Below, piece by piece: positions 1 through 11,694 of a DNA stretch of 64,000 nucleotides (position 1 is the stretch's first letter; each line of letters opens with the position of its first letter). The notes beneath the pieces were generated by a model. The model had not been told where the DNA came from and did not search any database. It saw only the letters and a program-made list of their open reading frames with translations. The stretch is from an uncultured Litorivicinus sp. (GTDB taxonomy: Bacteria; Pseudomonadota; Gammaproteobacteria; Pseudomonadales; Litorivicinaceae). The stretch spans positions 124,001 to 188,000 of the forward strand of contig CACECO010000001.1 of NCBI GenBank assembly GCA_902558075.1. Direction: 5' to 3'. Made by a program: the position numbers and the translations under genes.

Positions 1-257
1 ATTTTCCGATCCAAAACAGCCTCAATGACTGGTTTGCCGCGCGACATGGCATTACCAATCACAACCATGTCTAGATCATCAGTCAGAACGCTTGTGTCAA
101 AGCCCTCATGCAGAACAATCCCGGCATCTCGAAGCTGATCTGACATCGGGGGATACACATGCTGGTCTGAACCCGCTACGTCCCAACCCTTTTGGTGGCA
201 TAGTTGTGCGAGGCCACCCATAAAAGTACCGCAGATGCCAAGGATATGGATTTTCAA
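1..257 (-). CDS. mpl: UDP-N-acetylmuramate:L-alanyl-gamma-D-glutamyl-meso-diaminopimelate ligase, N-terminal part (truncated by window edge)
   Basis: Minus-strand reading gives (TTG start) MKIHILGICGTFMGGLAQLCHQKGWDVAGSDQHVYPPMSDQLRDAGIVLHEGFD..., the Mpl/Mur ligase N-terminus. Confidence 0.85.
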   Translation of the reverse strand, partial: MKIHILGICGTFMGGLAQLCHQKGWDVAGSDQHVYPPMSDQLRDAGIVLHEGFDTSVLTDDLDMVVIGNAMSRGKPVIEAVLDRK

Positions 258-439
258 TATGCATTCTCTCTCATTCGTCTTAAAGATAGTGTCATTGCGC
301 GCCGCAAACAGCAACGAGCGATCTTTTACCATTTTACGATGGCGATTCCTGAGCGTATCGGTTGAAATACAGACTGAAGCACCGGACACTTGCCGTCTAC
401 AAATGCATCGATTCGATCTATTAACCATCTGAGGACCTT

Positions 440-967
440 ATGAGCTTCAATGATATTCCTGCCGGAAAGGACATCCCAAACGACATCTACGTCGCAATTG
501 AAATCCCGTCAAACTCAACGCCAATCAAGTATGAAATCGAAAAAGAATATGACGCCGTATTCGTCGATCGGTTCATGGCAACACCTATGTTCTACCCAGC
601 GAACTACGGTTATGTACCTAATACACTTGCAGACGACGGAGATCCGCTCGACGTATTGGTGGTAACACCTTACCCCGTGCAGCCGGGGTCAATCATTCGT
701 GCTCGTCCAATTGGTATTTTGGATATGAGCGACGAGGCCGGTCGCGACTCAAAAGTGCTGGCGGTACCGCATCATAAGTTGACTGAACTTTATAAGGATG
801 TGAAAGAGCCTAGAGACCTGGGGTCGTTGCTTCTCGATCAAATCGCCCACTTCTTCGAGAACTATAAAGATCTCGAAGCGGACAAATGGGTCAAAGTCGA
901 CGGTTGGCGTGGATCTGGTCCAGCTCGCGACGCTGTGATTGCCTCGGTCGAAGCAGCTAAAACGTAA
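440..967 (+). CDS. ppa: Inorganic pyrophosphatase (soluble family I)
   Basis: [23 protein letters not shown]...[32 protein letters not shown] signature. Confidence 0.97.
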   Translation: MSFNDIPAGKDIPNDIYVAIEIPSNSTPIKYEIEKEYDAVFVDRFMATPMFYPANYGYVPNTLADDGDPLDVLVVTPYPVQPGSIIRARPIGILDMSDEAGRDSKVLAVPHHKLTELYKDVKEPRDLGSLLLDQIAHFFENYKDLEADKWVKVDGWRGSGPARDAVIASVEAAKT

Positions 968-1987
968 TCAACCCTGCGCCAACAGTGCACGCAAGTCCGA
1001 GATGGCTGCGTGCGCTCTGGAAATGTAACTGGCCATCACTAGAGAGTGGTTCGCAAAAACCCCAAATCCAGAGCCATTGAGAATTATCGGCGACCAAACA
1101 GTTTGCTGAGTCGCTTCTAATTCGCGAATCACTTGTTTAAGCGATACACGCGCGTTCTTTTTATCGAGAACCGAACCAAAATCTTTTTCGATCGCGTTCA
1201 GTATATGTAACAAAGCCCAAGCTGAGCCCCGCGCTTCAAAAAAGATATCGTCAATTTTGAGCCATGGCGTTTTAACCATCCGTTCTGACACATCCTGTGT
1301 CGATTGGCCCGCTGCAGGATCACCCGCTAAATCTGTATTAAATCTCGTTTGCCCAACGCTTGCCGATAATCTTTGACTCAGCGAACCGAGGCGCGTCTCG
1401 ACATCAGCCAAATAGTTACGGAGGTTATCTGCGCGTGCATAGAGTTGTGCATTCTCCCCCGGTGTTGCCAATCGGCCATGATATGACTTCAATGACTCGA
1501 CTGCTTTTAGGTAGCTTGACTCAGCAGAAGGGAACCATTTCCCGCTGTCGTAGTTCAGGGCAGGCTCAGCGACCACCAGATCAGCATCCTCAGTCGACTG
1601 AGACTGACTACGTGACAAATCTTTACGTAATGCTCGGGCCAGATCTCGCACCTGGACCAATGTCCCAAATTCCCAGTTAGGCATATTGTCGAGCCAAAGC
1701 CCTGGTGGTGTCACGTCGTTCGATAGATAGCCACCAGGCTTATCCAGTAAAGTCTCGGTGATGAAGATCAAGGTTCCAACGGTGGCGCTACCTATCGTGA
1801 CCTGATGATCAACAGGTATCGTCTCTTCCAAGATCTCTTCGATCCGTTGTTGTTGAGGTGGCTGACTCCAGTGGATCCCCAACAACACTGCGCCGAGCAA
1901 ATACAACACCGCAGCACCCCCGCCCGCGACGATCCATGTTGATTGGTTACCGAGATTGGCCAGCCGGTTCTTCAAAGCTTCGAGCAT
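968..1987 (-). CDS. DUF2333 family protein
   Basis: 339-aa ORF, N-terminal TM segment, resembles the gammaproteobacterial DUF2333 family. Confidence 0.7.
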   Translation of the reverse strand: MLEALKNRLANLGNQSTWIVAGGGAAVLYLLGAVLLGIHWSQPPQQQRIEEILEETIPVDHQVTIGSATVGTLIFITETLLDKPGGYLSNDVTPPGLWLDNMPNWEFGTLVQVRDLARALRKDLSRSQSQSTEDADLVVAEPALNYDSGKWFPSAESSYLKAVESLKSYHGRLATPGENAQLYARADNLRNYLADVETRLGSLSQRLSASVGQTRFNTDLAGDPAAGQSTQDVSERMVKTPWLKIDDIFFEARGSAWALLHILNAIEKDFGSVLDKKNARVSLKQVIRELEATQQTVWSPIILNGSGFGVFANHSLVMASYISRAHAAISDLRALLAQG

Positions 1988-2054
1988 GGTTAATCCGTTT
2001 CTCTAATTCTAAACAACGAGTATCATCAACCAATATGACAACGGGAGGAAATCA

Positions 2055-2471
2055 GTGCAACGCGTTATCTCAAGTTTTATTGTAGCCACCTGTTTTTCAG
2101 CGACTACTTCTGCGCAGGGACAAAGCTCATTTGGCTCAAGTTTTGGTGCTCCAGATCTGCTAGCACCAGAGCAGGCGTTCATCGTCTCGCAACCACGGGC
2201 CGATGTGATTGAAATCACGATTGCAGACGGTACTTATCTTTACGATGACCGGACGATCGTGCAAAACGATGCGGGCGACATTCTCAAAACGGAGCGTTCT
2301 CCATCTGAAATGTATGATGATCCGCTTTTCGGACCAACGCCGATTCATAAGAAACGCTTATGGATGACGATCTCGAATGCACCCGATCTGATGGTTTTGA
2401 CCTATCAAGGCTGTGCAGATATTGGATTTTGCTACCCGCCACAACAAACAGAACTGTCATTTTCACGGTAA
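2055..2471 (+). CDS. Stand-alone DsbD N-terminal (alpha) domain protein
   Basis: GTG start with SD GGGAGG; signal peptide; ...LMVLTYQGCADIGFCYPPQQTELSF as in the DsbD alpha domain; stops without TM or gamma domains. Confidence 0.75.
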   Translation: MQRVISSFIVATCFSATTSAQGQSSFGSSFGAPDLLAPEQAFIVSQPRADVIEITIADGTYLYDDRTIVQNDAGDILKTERSPSEMYDDPLFGPTPIHKKRLWMTISNAPDLMVLTYQGCADIGFCYPPQQTELSFSR

Positions 2472-2515
2472 ATCGCGCAAAATTGCGACACGTTTAAAGA
2501 ATTTGTGTTGATTTT

Positions 2516-2953
2516 ATGTCCAAGGTACTAGTGCTGAATGGCCCAAATCTGAATCTACTCGGACGACGAGAGCCTGGCGTCTATGGCACCACGACGCTAC
2601 AGGAACTGGAAAATGGCCTGTCAGCCATCGCACCCTCCGGGATGATGCTTGAGTTTTTTCAGAGCAACCACGAAGGCCAGATGACCGATCGAATTCATCG
2701 AGTCATGGATGAACCGGTTGATGGGCTTGTTATAAACCCGGGTGCCTGGACACATACCAGCGTTGCCATTCGTGATGCACTCAGTGCAGTTGCTGCTCCC
2801 TTTGTCGAAGTACATATTTCGAACGTGCATGCGCGCGAGGCATTTCGTCATCACTCTTATCTCTCTGATGTCGCACTCGCAGTCATCGTAGGATGCGGAA
2901 CACAGGGCTACGCATTCGCTCTAGAAACACTGAAACAACACTTAAAAGGCTAA
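2516..2953 (+). CDS. aroQ: Type II 3-dehydroquinate dehydratase
   Basis: [22 protein letters not shown]...[17 protein letters not shown]...[11 protein letters not shown]. Confidence 0.97.
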   Translation: MSKVLVLNGPNLNLLGRREPGVYGTTTLQELENGLSAIAPSGMMLEFFQSNHEGQMTDRIHRVMDEPVDGLVINPGAWTHTSVAIRDALSAVAAPFVEVHISNVHAREAFRHHSYLSDVALAVIVGCGTQGYAFALETLKQHLKG

Positions 2954-2959
2954 GGTTCG

Positions 2960-3418
2960 ATGATGGATATTCGTAAGATCAAAAAATTGATCGAACTGCT
3001 GCACGACACGGACGTTGCTGAAATCGAAATTTCAGAGGGCGAAGAAAGTGTCCGTATTACACGTGGTAGCACCAACCAAGTTGTTGTTCAAACACCACAG
3101 ATGACTGCACCCCAAGCGATGGTGGCGCAACCCGCAACACCTCAGCCCATTTCCAATGAACCACCGGGAGTGGTAGCACCAGCCGGCCATCAAGTGAAAT
3201 CACCAATGGTTGGCACTTTCTATCGCTCACCATCCCCGGATACAGTAGCGTTTATCGAGATTGGGAGTGAGGTCAAACAAGGCGATACACTCTGCATCGT
3301 TGAGGCAATGAAGATGATGAATCAGATCGAGGCAGATGCTTCGGGTAAAGTCCTTGCGATTCTTGTAGACGATGGTGATGCCGTTGAGTTCGAGCAACCA
3401 CTCGTCGTCATTGGATAG
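2960..3418 (+). CDS. accB: Acetyl-CoA carboxylase biotin carboxyl carrier protein
   Basis: C-terminal biotinyl motif [13 protein letters not shown]. Confidence 0.97.
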   Translation: MMDIRKIKKLIELLHDTDVAEIEISEGEESVRITRGSTNQVVVQTPQMTAPQAMVAQPATPQPISNEPPGVVAPAGHQVKSPMVGTFYRSPSPDTVAFIEIGSEVKQGDTLCIVEAMKMMNQIEADASGKVLAILVDDGDAVEFEQPLVVIG

Positions 3419-3422
3419 TTTA

Positions 3423-4766
3423 ATGTTTGCAAAAATCGTCATTGCCAACCGCGGAGAAATCGCGCTTCGCATTTTAAGAGCGTGTCGGCAACTGGGTATT
3501 CGCACGGTTGCTGTGCACTCGGTATGCGATCGAGACTTGAAACACGTCAAACTCGCGGACGAAACTGTTTGTATCGGCCCGAACCCCCCAAATCAAAGCT
3601 ATCTGAACGTTCCCGCCATTATCGCGGCAGCTGAGGTAACGGATGCACAAGCGATCCATCCAGGCTATGGGTTCTTGGCTGAAAACGCAGATTTTGCGGA
3701 GCGCATCGAACAGTCCGGTTTTACATTTATTGGCCCGTCTGCGGCAACAATCCGATTGATGGGCAATAAAGTTGCCGCAATTGAAGCTATGCAAGCGGCA
3801 GGTGTACCCACGGTACCTGGATCCAATGGCCCCTTGGCCGACGATGACGCAAAAAATCTACAAATTGCAAAAGACATCGGATTCCCCGTGATTGTTAAGG
3901 CAGCAGCAGGTGGTGGTGGTCGCGGAATGAGGGTCGTTCACACAGAATCCAACCTTCTAAGTTCAATTCAGATCACAAAATCCGAAGCACAAGCGGCCTT
4001 TGGTGATGAAACCGTTTACCTAGAAAAGTTTCTCGAAAAACCACGTCATGTCGAAGTCCAAGTGTTAGCTGATCAACACGGCAACGCGATCCACCTCTAC
4101 GATCGCGATTGTTCACTGCAACGTCGACATCAAAAAGTACTGGAAGAAGCACCCGCGCCTGAAGTCCACCCAGAAGCGCGTGCACAGGTTTTTGAAGCTT
4201 GCGTGACGGCTTGTAAGAACATAGGTTACGTCGGAGCCGGCACCTTTGAATTCTTGTATGAAGACGGTCGTTTCTACTTCATCGAAATGAATACGCGTGT
4301 GCAGGTTGAGCACCCTGTGAGTGAAATGGTGACCGGAATCGACATCATCCACGAACAAATCTCGGTTGCTGCCGGTCATCCACTCTCGGTCACGCAAAAC
4401 CAAATCAAGCTGAATGGACATGCGATTGAATGCCGCATCAATGCAGAAAACCCCAATACGTTTCTGCCAAATCCTGGTTTAATTTCGAGGTATCATCCTC
4501 CGGGTGGACCGGGTATTCGCGTGGATTCACATATCTATTCAGGTTACGCAGTGCCTCCATATTACGATTCAATGATTGCCAAATTCATCACGCACGGGGC
4601 AACACGAGAGGAAGCATTAAGACGTATGGAAATTGCCCTATCTGAATCATTAATTGATGGCATTCAGACCAATATTCCTCTGCAACGTGACATCGTGACA
4701 GATACCACCTTTCTGAACGGACCGGTCAGTATCCACTATCTCGAGAAAAAACTGGGTCTATCGTGA
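3423..4766 (+). CDS. accC: Acetyl-CoA carboxylase biotin carboxylase subunit
   Basis: [26 protein letters not shown]...; ATP-grasp motifs; start inside the supplied ORF. Confidence 0.97.
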   Translation: MFAKIVIANRGEIALRILRACRQLGIRTVAVHSVCDRDLKHVKLADETVCIGPNPPNQSYLNVPAIIAAAEVTDAQAIHPGYGFLAENADFAERIEQSGFTFIGPSAATIRLMGNKVAAIEAMQAAGVPTVPGSNGPLADDDAKNLQIAKDIGFPVIVKAAAGGGGRGMRVVHTESNLLSSIQITKSEAQAAFGDETVYLEKFLEKPRHVEVQVLADQHGNAIHLYDRDCSLQRRHQKVLEEAPAPEVHPEARAQVFEACVTACKNIGYVGAGTFEFLYEDGRFYFIEMNTRVQVEHPVSEMVTGIDIIHEQISVAAGHPLSVTQNQIKLNGHAIECRINAENPNTFLPNPGLISRYHPPGGPGIRVDSHIYSGYAVPPYYDSMIAKFITHGATREEALRRMEIALSESLIDGIQTNIPLQRDIVTDTTFLNGPVSIHYLEKKLGLS

Positions 4767-5647
4767 CCAGATTTCGGCAGCTCACAATTTCAGCGACTGG
4801 TGATCAAGCAGAGCTCCTCGAGGAGCTCTTCCTTTTAGCAGACGCTAAAGCAGTGACGCTGGTTGATGATGGAAATTCACCGATTTTTGAACCACCAATG
4901 GGAAGTCATCCGGTCTGGCAACAAACTAAGTTGCAGGGACTATTTTACGACCAAAGACCCGACGCTAAAATCCTCGGAGATCTTGCAACGTATTTCGAGC
5001 GCGCAAACATACTTATTGAACTGCCGAAAGAGCTGACGGTGCTTGCAGATCAAGATTGGGTCAGACTATCGCTTGACCAATTTAAACCGATCAAAATTGG
5101 TGGGTTCTGGGTCAAACCAACCTGGAATGACGAACCAACGCCTCAGGATCTCACGATATTGAATTTAGATCCTGGTCTGGCATTTGGTACAGGCATGCAT
5201 CCAACGACGCAGTTGTGTCTTGAATGGTTCAGTGCCAACCCACCCTCATTCCAGACTGTGATGGACTTTGGTTGCGGGTCAGGAATTTTGGGTATTGCAG
5301 CGGGTTGCCTTGGTGCGAGCCAAATCACTGGGCTTGATATCGACCCACAAGCACTCATTGCGACCAAACATAATGCAAAGTTGAATCACTTAGTGATTGA
5401 GACACTGCTACCCGATCAGACATCGAGCCGTACTTTTGATGTTGTAATCGCCAATATCCACGTGAATCCTTTAACTGAGCTTGCGAGAACCCTTACTGAG
5501 CTTACTCGACCGGGAGGAAAAATTGTGATGGCTGGTCTATTGGATGAACAGGCTCCACAGGTAAAGGCTGCTTACCCCGCAATCACCTTTGATGTCGATC
5601 AATCGAGAGAGGGCTGGACTCTTCTCTCAGGAACAAAAACCGAGTAA
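4763..5647 (+). CDS. prmA: Ribosomal protein L11 methyltransferase
   Basis: [21 protein letters not shown]...[15 protein letters not shown]; downstream of accC. Confidence 0.95.
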   Translation: MTRFRQLTISATGDQAELLEELFLLADAKAVTLVDDGNSPIFEPPMGSHPVWQQTKLQGLFYDQRPDAKILGDLATYFERANILIELPKELTVLADQDWVRLSLDQFKPIKIGGFWVKPTWNDEPTPQDLTILNLDPGLAFGTGMHPTTQLCLEWFSANPPSFQTVMDFGCGSGILGIAAGCLGASQITGLDIDPQALIATKHNAKLNHLVIETLLPDQTSSRTFDVVIANIHVNPLTELARTLTELTRPGGKIVMAGLLDEQAPQVKAAYPAITFDVDQSREGWTLLSGTKTE

Positions 5648-5652
5648 TCGTT

Positions 5653-6642
5653 TTGCGTATTGGCTCTCATCAATTTGATAATCCTGTCTGGCTAGCACCC
5701 ATGGCTGGCGTCACCGACCGCCCCGTTCGGGTCCTATGCAGAAAGCTTGGAGCAGGCATGGCAATTTCCGAAATGATTCACTCAGACAGCAGCCTCTGGG
5801 GTACGAGAAAGAGTGATCGGCGACTAGATATTCAAGATGAGCCAGGGCCAATTAGTATTCAAATTGCAGGATATGATCCTCAAATGATGGCAAGGGCTGC
5901 TCGCGCCAATGAAGAGCGCGGAGCAGATATCATCGATATCAATCTCGGCTGCCCGGCTAAGAAGGTACTCAAAAAAGCAGCTGGCTCAGCACTCATGCGT
6001 GATGAAGCACTCTGTGCAGAAATTTTTCGTCAAGTAATAAAAGCCGTACAAATTCCCGTCACAGTCAAAATGAGAACAGGATGGGATCAGTTATCAAAAA
6101 ACGGTCCGGTAATCGCAAAAATAGCCCAAGATCTAGGACTACAGGCAGTAACGATGCATGGAAGAACGCGTTGCGATCTGTACAAAGGTGAAGCCGAATA
6201 CGATACGATTCGACGGACACGCGACGCAATCCAAATTCCATTGATCGCCAACGGCGACATTACATCGACCGAAAAAGCGCGCGACGTGCTGTGGGCAACC
6301 GGCGCAGATGCAGTCATGATCGGTCGCGGGACGCAAGGCGATCCGTGGCTACCCGGACGGATCGCCGCTGAGCTCAGCGGCAGGTTCCTCTCTCGACCCA
6401 CTGTTGAGATTCAAATCAGAACCATGGCCGAACTCGTCAAACAAATTCAACTGTTCTATGGGGAAAGAATTGGCGTGAAAATGGCACGCAAGCACATGCA
6501 ATGGTTTTTAAAACGATTTGCAAATGGGGCCGAAGCATGGTCACAATTGCAAACTGTTGCCGATGCAGATGCGCAGTATCAACGATTTAAAGAATTACTA
6601 GACGGAGGAGGACTCCGCGATGGGATTAAAAGAACTGGTTAG
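5653..6642 (+). CDS. dusB: tRNA-dihydrouridine synthase B
   Basis: NPVWLAPMAGVTDRPVRVLCRKLGAGMAISEM...INLGCPAKKVLKKAAGSALM; upstream of fis. Confidence 0.95.
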   Translation: MRIGSHQFDNPVWLAPMAGVTDRPVRVLCRKLGAGMAISEMIHSDSSLWGTRKSDRRLDIQDEPGPISIQIAGYDPQMMARAARANEERGADIIDINLGCPAKKVLKKAAGSALMRDEALCAEIFRQVIKAVQIPVTVKMRTGWDQLSKNGPVIAKIAQDLGLQAVTMHGRTRCDLYKGEAEYDTIRRTRDAIQIPLIANGDITSTEKARDVLWATGADAVMIGRGTQGDPWLPGRIAAELSGRFLSRPTVEIQIRTMAELVKQIQLFYGERIGVKMARKHMQWFLKRFANGAEAWSQLQTVADADAQYQRFKELLDGGGLRDGIKRTG

Positions 6643-6847
6643 AAAACAGATCGATCAGTACTTTGACGAACTTGATGGTGAAATACCACAAGACCTATAC
6701 GACCTCGTTGTTGGCCAAGTCGAGCATGCGTTGCTTGAGGCTGCTCTCAACCAAAGCAACAACAATCAATCAAAGGCAGCCGAGATGCTAGGCATCAGCC
6801 GTGGGACATTACGTACCCGCATGAAACTCTTCGGTCTTCTCTCCTAG
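6620..6847 (+). CDS. fis: DNA-binding protein Fis
   Basis: 75 aa; C-terminal HTH NNQSKAAEMLGISRGTLRTRMKLFGLL. Confidence 0.92.
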   Translation: MGLKELVRKQIDQYFDELDGEIPQDLYDLVVGQVEHALLEAALNQSNNNQSKAAEMLGISRGTLRTRMKLFGLLS

Positions 6848-6900
6848 ACTGCTCAAGACACTGGTATACTTGTTGCTTTTTTAGGGAGCGTTAATCAAGG

Positions 6901-8466
6901 ATGTCAGCCACCGATTCAGTTCAGGTGCGTCGAGCACTTCTCAGTGTTTCAGATAAAACAAACTTAATTGACTTTGCCCAAGGTCTCCACGATCTTGGTG
7001 TTCAGTTAGTATCCACGGGCGGCACATTTCGCACGCTTCAAGATGCGGGCCTACCGGCGATCGAAGTCTCCTCAGTCACTGAATTCCCTGAAATGATGGA
7101 TGGACGTGTCAAAACCCTTCACCCAAAAATTCACGGGGGAATTCTTGGCCGCCGCAACCAAGATCAAGCGGTCATGGCAGCACATGGAATCGAAGCGATC
7201 GATCTTGTCTGTGTCAACCTATATCCTTTTCAGGAAACGATTGCGAACCCTGACATGACTCACGACGATGCGATTGAAAATATTGATATCGGTGGTCCGG
7301 CGATGGTTCGCTCAGCGGCCAAGAATCGTCAATTTGTCAGCATCGTGACGTCACCACTTCAATATCAAACGGTGTTATCTGAACTCAAAGAAGTAGGCGG
7401 ACTGTCATTTGAGACTCGAAAGCAACTCGCAAAGGCTGCCTTCCAGCATACTGCTGCGTATGACGGAGCGATTGCCAATTATTTAGGGCGCGATGACGAT
7501 GCGGCTCAGTATCCAGAAAAACTATTTATGCATTTTGAGCGTGATTCGGTCTTACGTTACGGCGAAAACCCTCACCAGTCCGCTGCGTTTTATCGCGACC
7601 CAAGTGTTACCGAATCATCTGTTAGCACATCACAGCAACTCGCAGGCAAAGCACTCTCCTTTAACAACATTGCAGACACCGATGCGGCGCTTGAATGTGT
7701 TCGCCAGTTTGATCGACCGGCATGCGTTATCGTGAAACACGCAAACCCATGCGGCGTTGCCATCGAAAAGTCGATTCTTGACGCCTATGAAAAAGCATTT
7801 GAGACAGACCCCACCAGTGCATTTGGTGGAATTATTGCCTTCAACCGTCCACTTGATGCGAAAACAGCGGATCGGATTTTAGAACGCCAATTCGTGGAGG
7901 TCATTATCGCTCCAAGCGTTGAAACCGGTGTTATTGGACTCTTTGCCAAAAGGCCATCGGTTCGCTTACTGACCGTTGGTTCACTCGCACAAAATTCTGG
8001 GCAGGCGGATTACCGTCGTGTTCAGGGTGGACTTTTGATTCAAGACACCGACACAGGATCGAGAACAGAATCTCAACTCACGTGTGTCACAGACACCAAA
8101 CCAACTGCCGCACAAATGGCAGATCTTTTGTTTGCGTGGAAAGTCGCGAAGTTTGTAAAATCCAATGCGATTATCTACGCCAAAAATAACCAGACGATTG
8201 GTGTTGGGGCAGGTCAGATGAGCCGTATCTATTCGGCACGAATTGCAGCGATCAAAGCACAAGACGCCAATCTTGAAGTGGCAGGTAGTGTGATGGCCTC
8301 AGATGCGTTTTTCCCATTTAGAGATGGCATCGATGCTGTCTCTGAATCTGGAATCGCCGCAGTAATCCAGCCCGGTGGGTCCATTCGTGATGACGAAGTC
8401 ATCAAAGCCGCAAACGAACACGGTATCGCAATGGTTTTCACTGGTATGCGTCACTTCCGACATTAA
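6901..8466 (+). CDS. purH: Bifunctional AICAR formyltransferase/IMP cyclohydrolase
   Basis: [20 protein letters not shown]...[18 protein letters not shown] motif. Confidence 0.97.
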   Translation: MSATDSVQVRRALLSVSDKTNLIDFAQGLHDLGVQLVSTGGTFRTLQDAGLPAIEVSSVTEFPEMMDGRVKTLHPKIHGGILGRRNQDQAVMAAHGIEAIDLVCVNLYPFQETIANPDMTHDDAIENIDIGGPAMVRSAAKNRQFVSIVTSPLQYQTVLSELKEVGGLSFETRKQLAKAAFQHTAAYDGAIANYLGRDDDAAQYPEKLFMHFERDSVLRYGENPHQSAAFYRDPSVTESSVSTSQQLAGKALSFNNIADTDAALECVRQFDRPACVIVKHANPCGVAIEKSILDAYEKAFETDPTSAFGGIIAFNRPLDAKTADRILERQFVEVIIAPSVETGVIGLFAKRPSVRLLTVGSLAQNSGQADYRRVQGGLLIQDTDTGSRTESQLTCVTDTKPTAAQMADLLFAWKVAKFVKSNAIIYAKNNQTIGVGAGQMSRIYSARIAAIKAQDANLEVAGSVMASDAFFPFRDGIDAVSESGIAAVIQPGGSIRDDEVIKAANEHGIAMVFTGMRHFRH

Positions 8467-8475
8467 GGTTTGATT

Positions 8476-9756
8476 ATGAAAATTCTTGTTATTGGCGACG
8501 GTGGCCGCGAACACGCGCTTGCTTGGAAACTAGCACAATCTCCCCGAGTAACAACCGTCTTTGTCGCACCAGGAAATGCCGGCACAGCGCTCGAAGATAC
8601 AATCACCAACGTGGATCTTTCTGTTTCTAACTTAGATGGCTTGGTGACATTCGCAGAAAGTCAGAACATTGACTATACCGTTGTAGGACCAGAGGCTCCC
8701 CTTGTGAACGGAATTGTCAATCGCTTTGAAGCAGAAGGGCTTCGTTGCTTCGGTCCACGAGCTGATTGCGCGCAACTAGAGGGATCCAAAGCGTTTACCA
8801 AAGAATTTTTAAGACGTCACAATATTCCCACTGCTACCTGCGGTATCTTCACAGATGTCGACCAAGCGATCGCCCACCTCTATAAAGTCGGTGCACCGAT
8901 TGTTGTTAAAGCCGATGGGTTAGCCGCAGGTAAAGGTGTCATCCTTGCAAAGACACTGAATGAAGCGAAATCTGCCGTACGCGATATGCTTCAAGGAAAC
9001 CAGTTTGGAGATGCTGGCAGTCGCGTTGTGATCGAAGAATTCCTAACCGGAGAAGAAGCAAGCTTCATTGTGATGGTCGATGGTACTGATGTTCTTCCAC
9101 TGGCATCCTCACAGGATCATAAGGCTGCTCACGATGGTGATACGGGACCTAACACCGGAGGGATGGGAGCATATTCACCCGCACCAGTTGTTGATCAAAC
9201 CTGTCATGACCGCATTATGGCGGAGGTGATTCAGCCAACAATCCATGGACTAGCCGCCGATGGATTGAGATATCGCGGGTTCCTCTACGCTGGCATTATG
9301 GTGACCGCTGATGGGACACCCAAAGTACTCGAATATAATTGCCGATTAGGTGATCCTGAAACTCAGCCGATCCTTTTGCGTTTAAAGAGTGATCTACTCG
9401 ACTTGGTTGAAGCTGCATGTCACGGTGGTTTGGCGAACCAAATCGCTGTGTGGGACTCGCGTGCCGCCTTGGGTGTGATCATGGCGGCAACTGGATACCC
9501 CGGCGACTACACCAAAGGAAGCGCTATTCGATTGGGCCAGGACATTGCTGACACCAAGGTGTTTCATGGCGGAACTGCAATGAACCATGACCAACCTGTC
9601 ACATCAGGTGGCCGAGTGCTCTGCGTGACTGCAGTTGGATCAGGAGTAACAGATGCTCAAGCCAAAGCATATGAGCGTTTGAACACCATACAATTCGAGG
9701 GAGCTGAGTATCGCACTGATATAGGATATCGAGCAGTCGAGCGCGAAAATGGTTAA
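8476..9756 (+). CDS. purD: Phosphoribosylamine-glycine ligase
   Basis: MKILVIGDGGREHALAWKLAQSP...; ATP-grasp. Confidence 0.97.
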   Translation: MKILVIGDGGREHALAWKLAQSPRVTTVFVAPGNAGTALEDTITNVDLSVSNLDGLVTFAESQNIDYTVVGPEAPLVNGIVNRFEAEGLRCFGPRADCAQLEGSKAFTKEFLRRHNIPTATCGIFTDVDQAIAHLYKVGAPIVVKADGLAAGKGVILAKTLNEAKSAVRDMLQGNQFGDAGSRVVIEEFLTGEEASFIVMVDGTDVLPLASSQDHKAAHDGDTGPNTGGMGAYSPAPVVDQTCHDRIMAEVIQPTIHGLAADGLRYRGFLYAGIMVTADGTPKVLEYNCRLGDPETQPILLRLKSDLLDLVEAACHGGLANQIAVWDSRAALGVIMAATGYPGDYTKGSAIRLGQDIADTKVFHGGTAMNHDQPVTSGGRVLCVTAVGSGVTDAQAKAYERLNTIQFEGAEYRTDIGYRAVERENG

Positions 9757-10439
9757 TCCAAGGGGAAAGAAATCACTCCAGCCAACTGAATGTGCTGTGG
9801 CGTGATTTCTGTCCCCAGAGCATGAAACATAACGCCAAGATCACGAGCTCTCTGACACGCATCGGCAAAAGCGCCATCAAGCTCTCGATATGGGCTCACA
9901 AACTGAATTCCGGTATGCATCGCAACAAAGACCAAATGCGTCTCGATTCCATCGGCGGCCATGTCTGCCAAAAGATTCACATGTTGCGTTGCACGCTCAG
10001 ATGGCGCATCTGGAAATAATCCGACACCCCAATCGCCACACAACGTGACCGATTTGATTTCAACGTATACCGGTCGACTACCACGCGCCAATTCAAGGTC
10101 AAAGCGATGTGACCCGACAGTCGGCTCACGGCGGACAAAGGTCACCTCTGGGATCCAACGTGACAAATCAGTCAAGGACAATAACTCATTGGCCCGAGCG
10201 GTGTTAATACATGCCATGCCCAAAGATGTTTCAACTAATTCCCAAGCAAACCCTAATTTTCGCGCGGGTGGTTGTTGACGAAACCAAACACGTGAACCTT
10301 CATCAAGCAATCCAGTCATACGACCTGTGTTTGCACAGTGAGCGGTAATCACCCCATCACTTGTATCGATGTCAGCAAAAAATCGTTTGTATCGACGAAC
10401 AAACCGCCCTTCGATTAGCGATTGCTGATACTTAATCAT
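9753..10439 (-). CDS. sfsA: DNA/RNA nuclease SfsA (sugar fermentation stimulation protein homolog)
   Basis: LIEGRFVRRYKRFFADIDTSDGVITAHCANTGRMTGLL...; start placed at MIKYQQSL inside the supplied ORF. Confidence 0.92.
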   Translation of the reverse strand: MIKYQQSLIEGRFVRRYKRFFADIDTSDGVITAHCANTGRMTGLLDEGSRVWFRQQPPARKLGFAWELVETSLGMACINTARANELLSLTDLSRWIPEVTFVRREPTVGSHRFDLELARGSRPVYVEIKSVTLCGDWGVGLFPDAPSERATQHVNLLADMAADGIETHLVFVAMHTGIQFVSPYRELDGAFADACQRARDLGVMFHALGTEITPQHIQLAGVISFPLD

Positions 10440-11604
10440 GAATAAAACGGGCCATTCTATCGAGTGCTTCGAGCAATCGATCAACCGGTTGCGTATAGGC
10501 GATACGAAGCCAGGTTGGTGGAAGACTGTGCGAAAAATCAATGCCTGGAGTAATCGCGACACCTGTCTTACGAATTAAATCGGAACAGAATTGCTGACTT
10601 TCACTCGTGATATCTGATGCATCTACAAACACGTAAAACGCACCATCAGGCTCCGCAGCAATCTGAAAACCCATCGCCTCTAGGCGAGGGATTAACAGGT
10701 CGCGGCGCGCTTTCAATTCGCGCCGATGCATCTCTGCTTCTTGCAACGCTTCAGACTCGAAACAAGCAAGCGCGGCTTCTTGTGCAAATGATGGCGCACA
10801 AATGAAAAGGTGCTGCGCTAATCGTTGTGTCGCTTCGAGCGCATAATCTGGAATCACAAGCCAGCCAAGGCGCCAACCTGTCATGTTGAAATATTTCGAA
10901 AAACTTCCGACCACGAAATGTTGATCCGAGATCGTAAGACTGCTGCACAACGCATCGTTAAACGCGAGACTCTGATAGATCTCATCGACAATTAAGTGGC
11001 GATGCGTTGTTAAGCACCAGTGGATCATCCGCTCAAGCTCTGCACGAGGAACAGCCTGTCCTGTTGGATTTGCTGGATGTGCGAGCATTAGTGTCCGATC
11101 ATTCGCTGTCACCTCCGCCTCGAGTGCTTTACACGTTGGCTGAAACTGCGTTGTCACGTCGGTCGTAATCCAATGAACTTCGCCGCCCACTGCTTCGACA
11201 AATCTTGGATTGCATGGATATGCTGGATCAGCCATCAGTACCCCATCTCCGGGGTTTGTGGTTGCAGCTGAAGCCAACAAGAGACCTCCTGATGCTCCCA
11301 TAGTGATCTGTATTCGTCGCGCTGGTACATCCAAACCGTGCGATTGATACCAAGCCGATAGTGCATCTCTTAACCTCTCAACACCACGAGAATCAGTGTA
11401 TCTGGTCTTCCCAGCTTCCAAGGCAGTGCAGGCGCGCTCAATTACAGACGACGATGTTGGAAAATCAGGCTCCCCGACTTCAAGGTGAATCACATCAACA
11501 CCCCGAGACTCCAGTTCTTCTGCAATCCGGACTACTTCCATCACATGAAAAGGAGGGATCGTCTGCAATCTGTCAGCCAATGGGCGCGGATCAAGAGGTC
11601 TCAA
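10432..11604 (-). CDS. Class I/II pyridoxal-phosphate aminotransferase
   Basis: VIHLEVGEPDFPTS..., SFSKYFNMTGWRLGWLV PLP-lysine motif. Confidence 0.9.
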   Translation of the reverse strand: MRPLDPRPLADRLQTIPPFHVMEVVRIAEELESRGVDVIHLEVGEPDFPTSSSVIERACTALEAGKTRYTDSRGVERLRDALSAWYQSHGLDVPARRIQITMGASGGLLLASAATTNPGDGVLMADPAYPCNPRFVEAVGGEVHWITTDVTTQFQPTCKALEAEVTANDRTLMLAHPANPTGQAVPRAELERMIHWCLTTHRHLIVDEIYQSLAFNDALCSSLTISDQHFVVGSFSKYFNMTGWRLGWLVIPDYALEATQRLAQHLFICAPSFAQEAALACFESEALQEAEMHRRELKARRDLLIPRLEAMGFQIAAEPDGAFYVFVDASDITSESQQFCSDLIRKTGVAITPGIDFSHSLPPTWLRIAYTQPVDRLLEALDRMARFIHD

Positions 11605-11694
11605 TATGTTCTCCAGTTGAAAGAAGGTGGTAGAGTCGTCGATGTTCTGATATTTTTTCGCGTCTCATTTTTATAGTGTGGAGTTTCGCCGACA

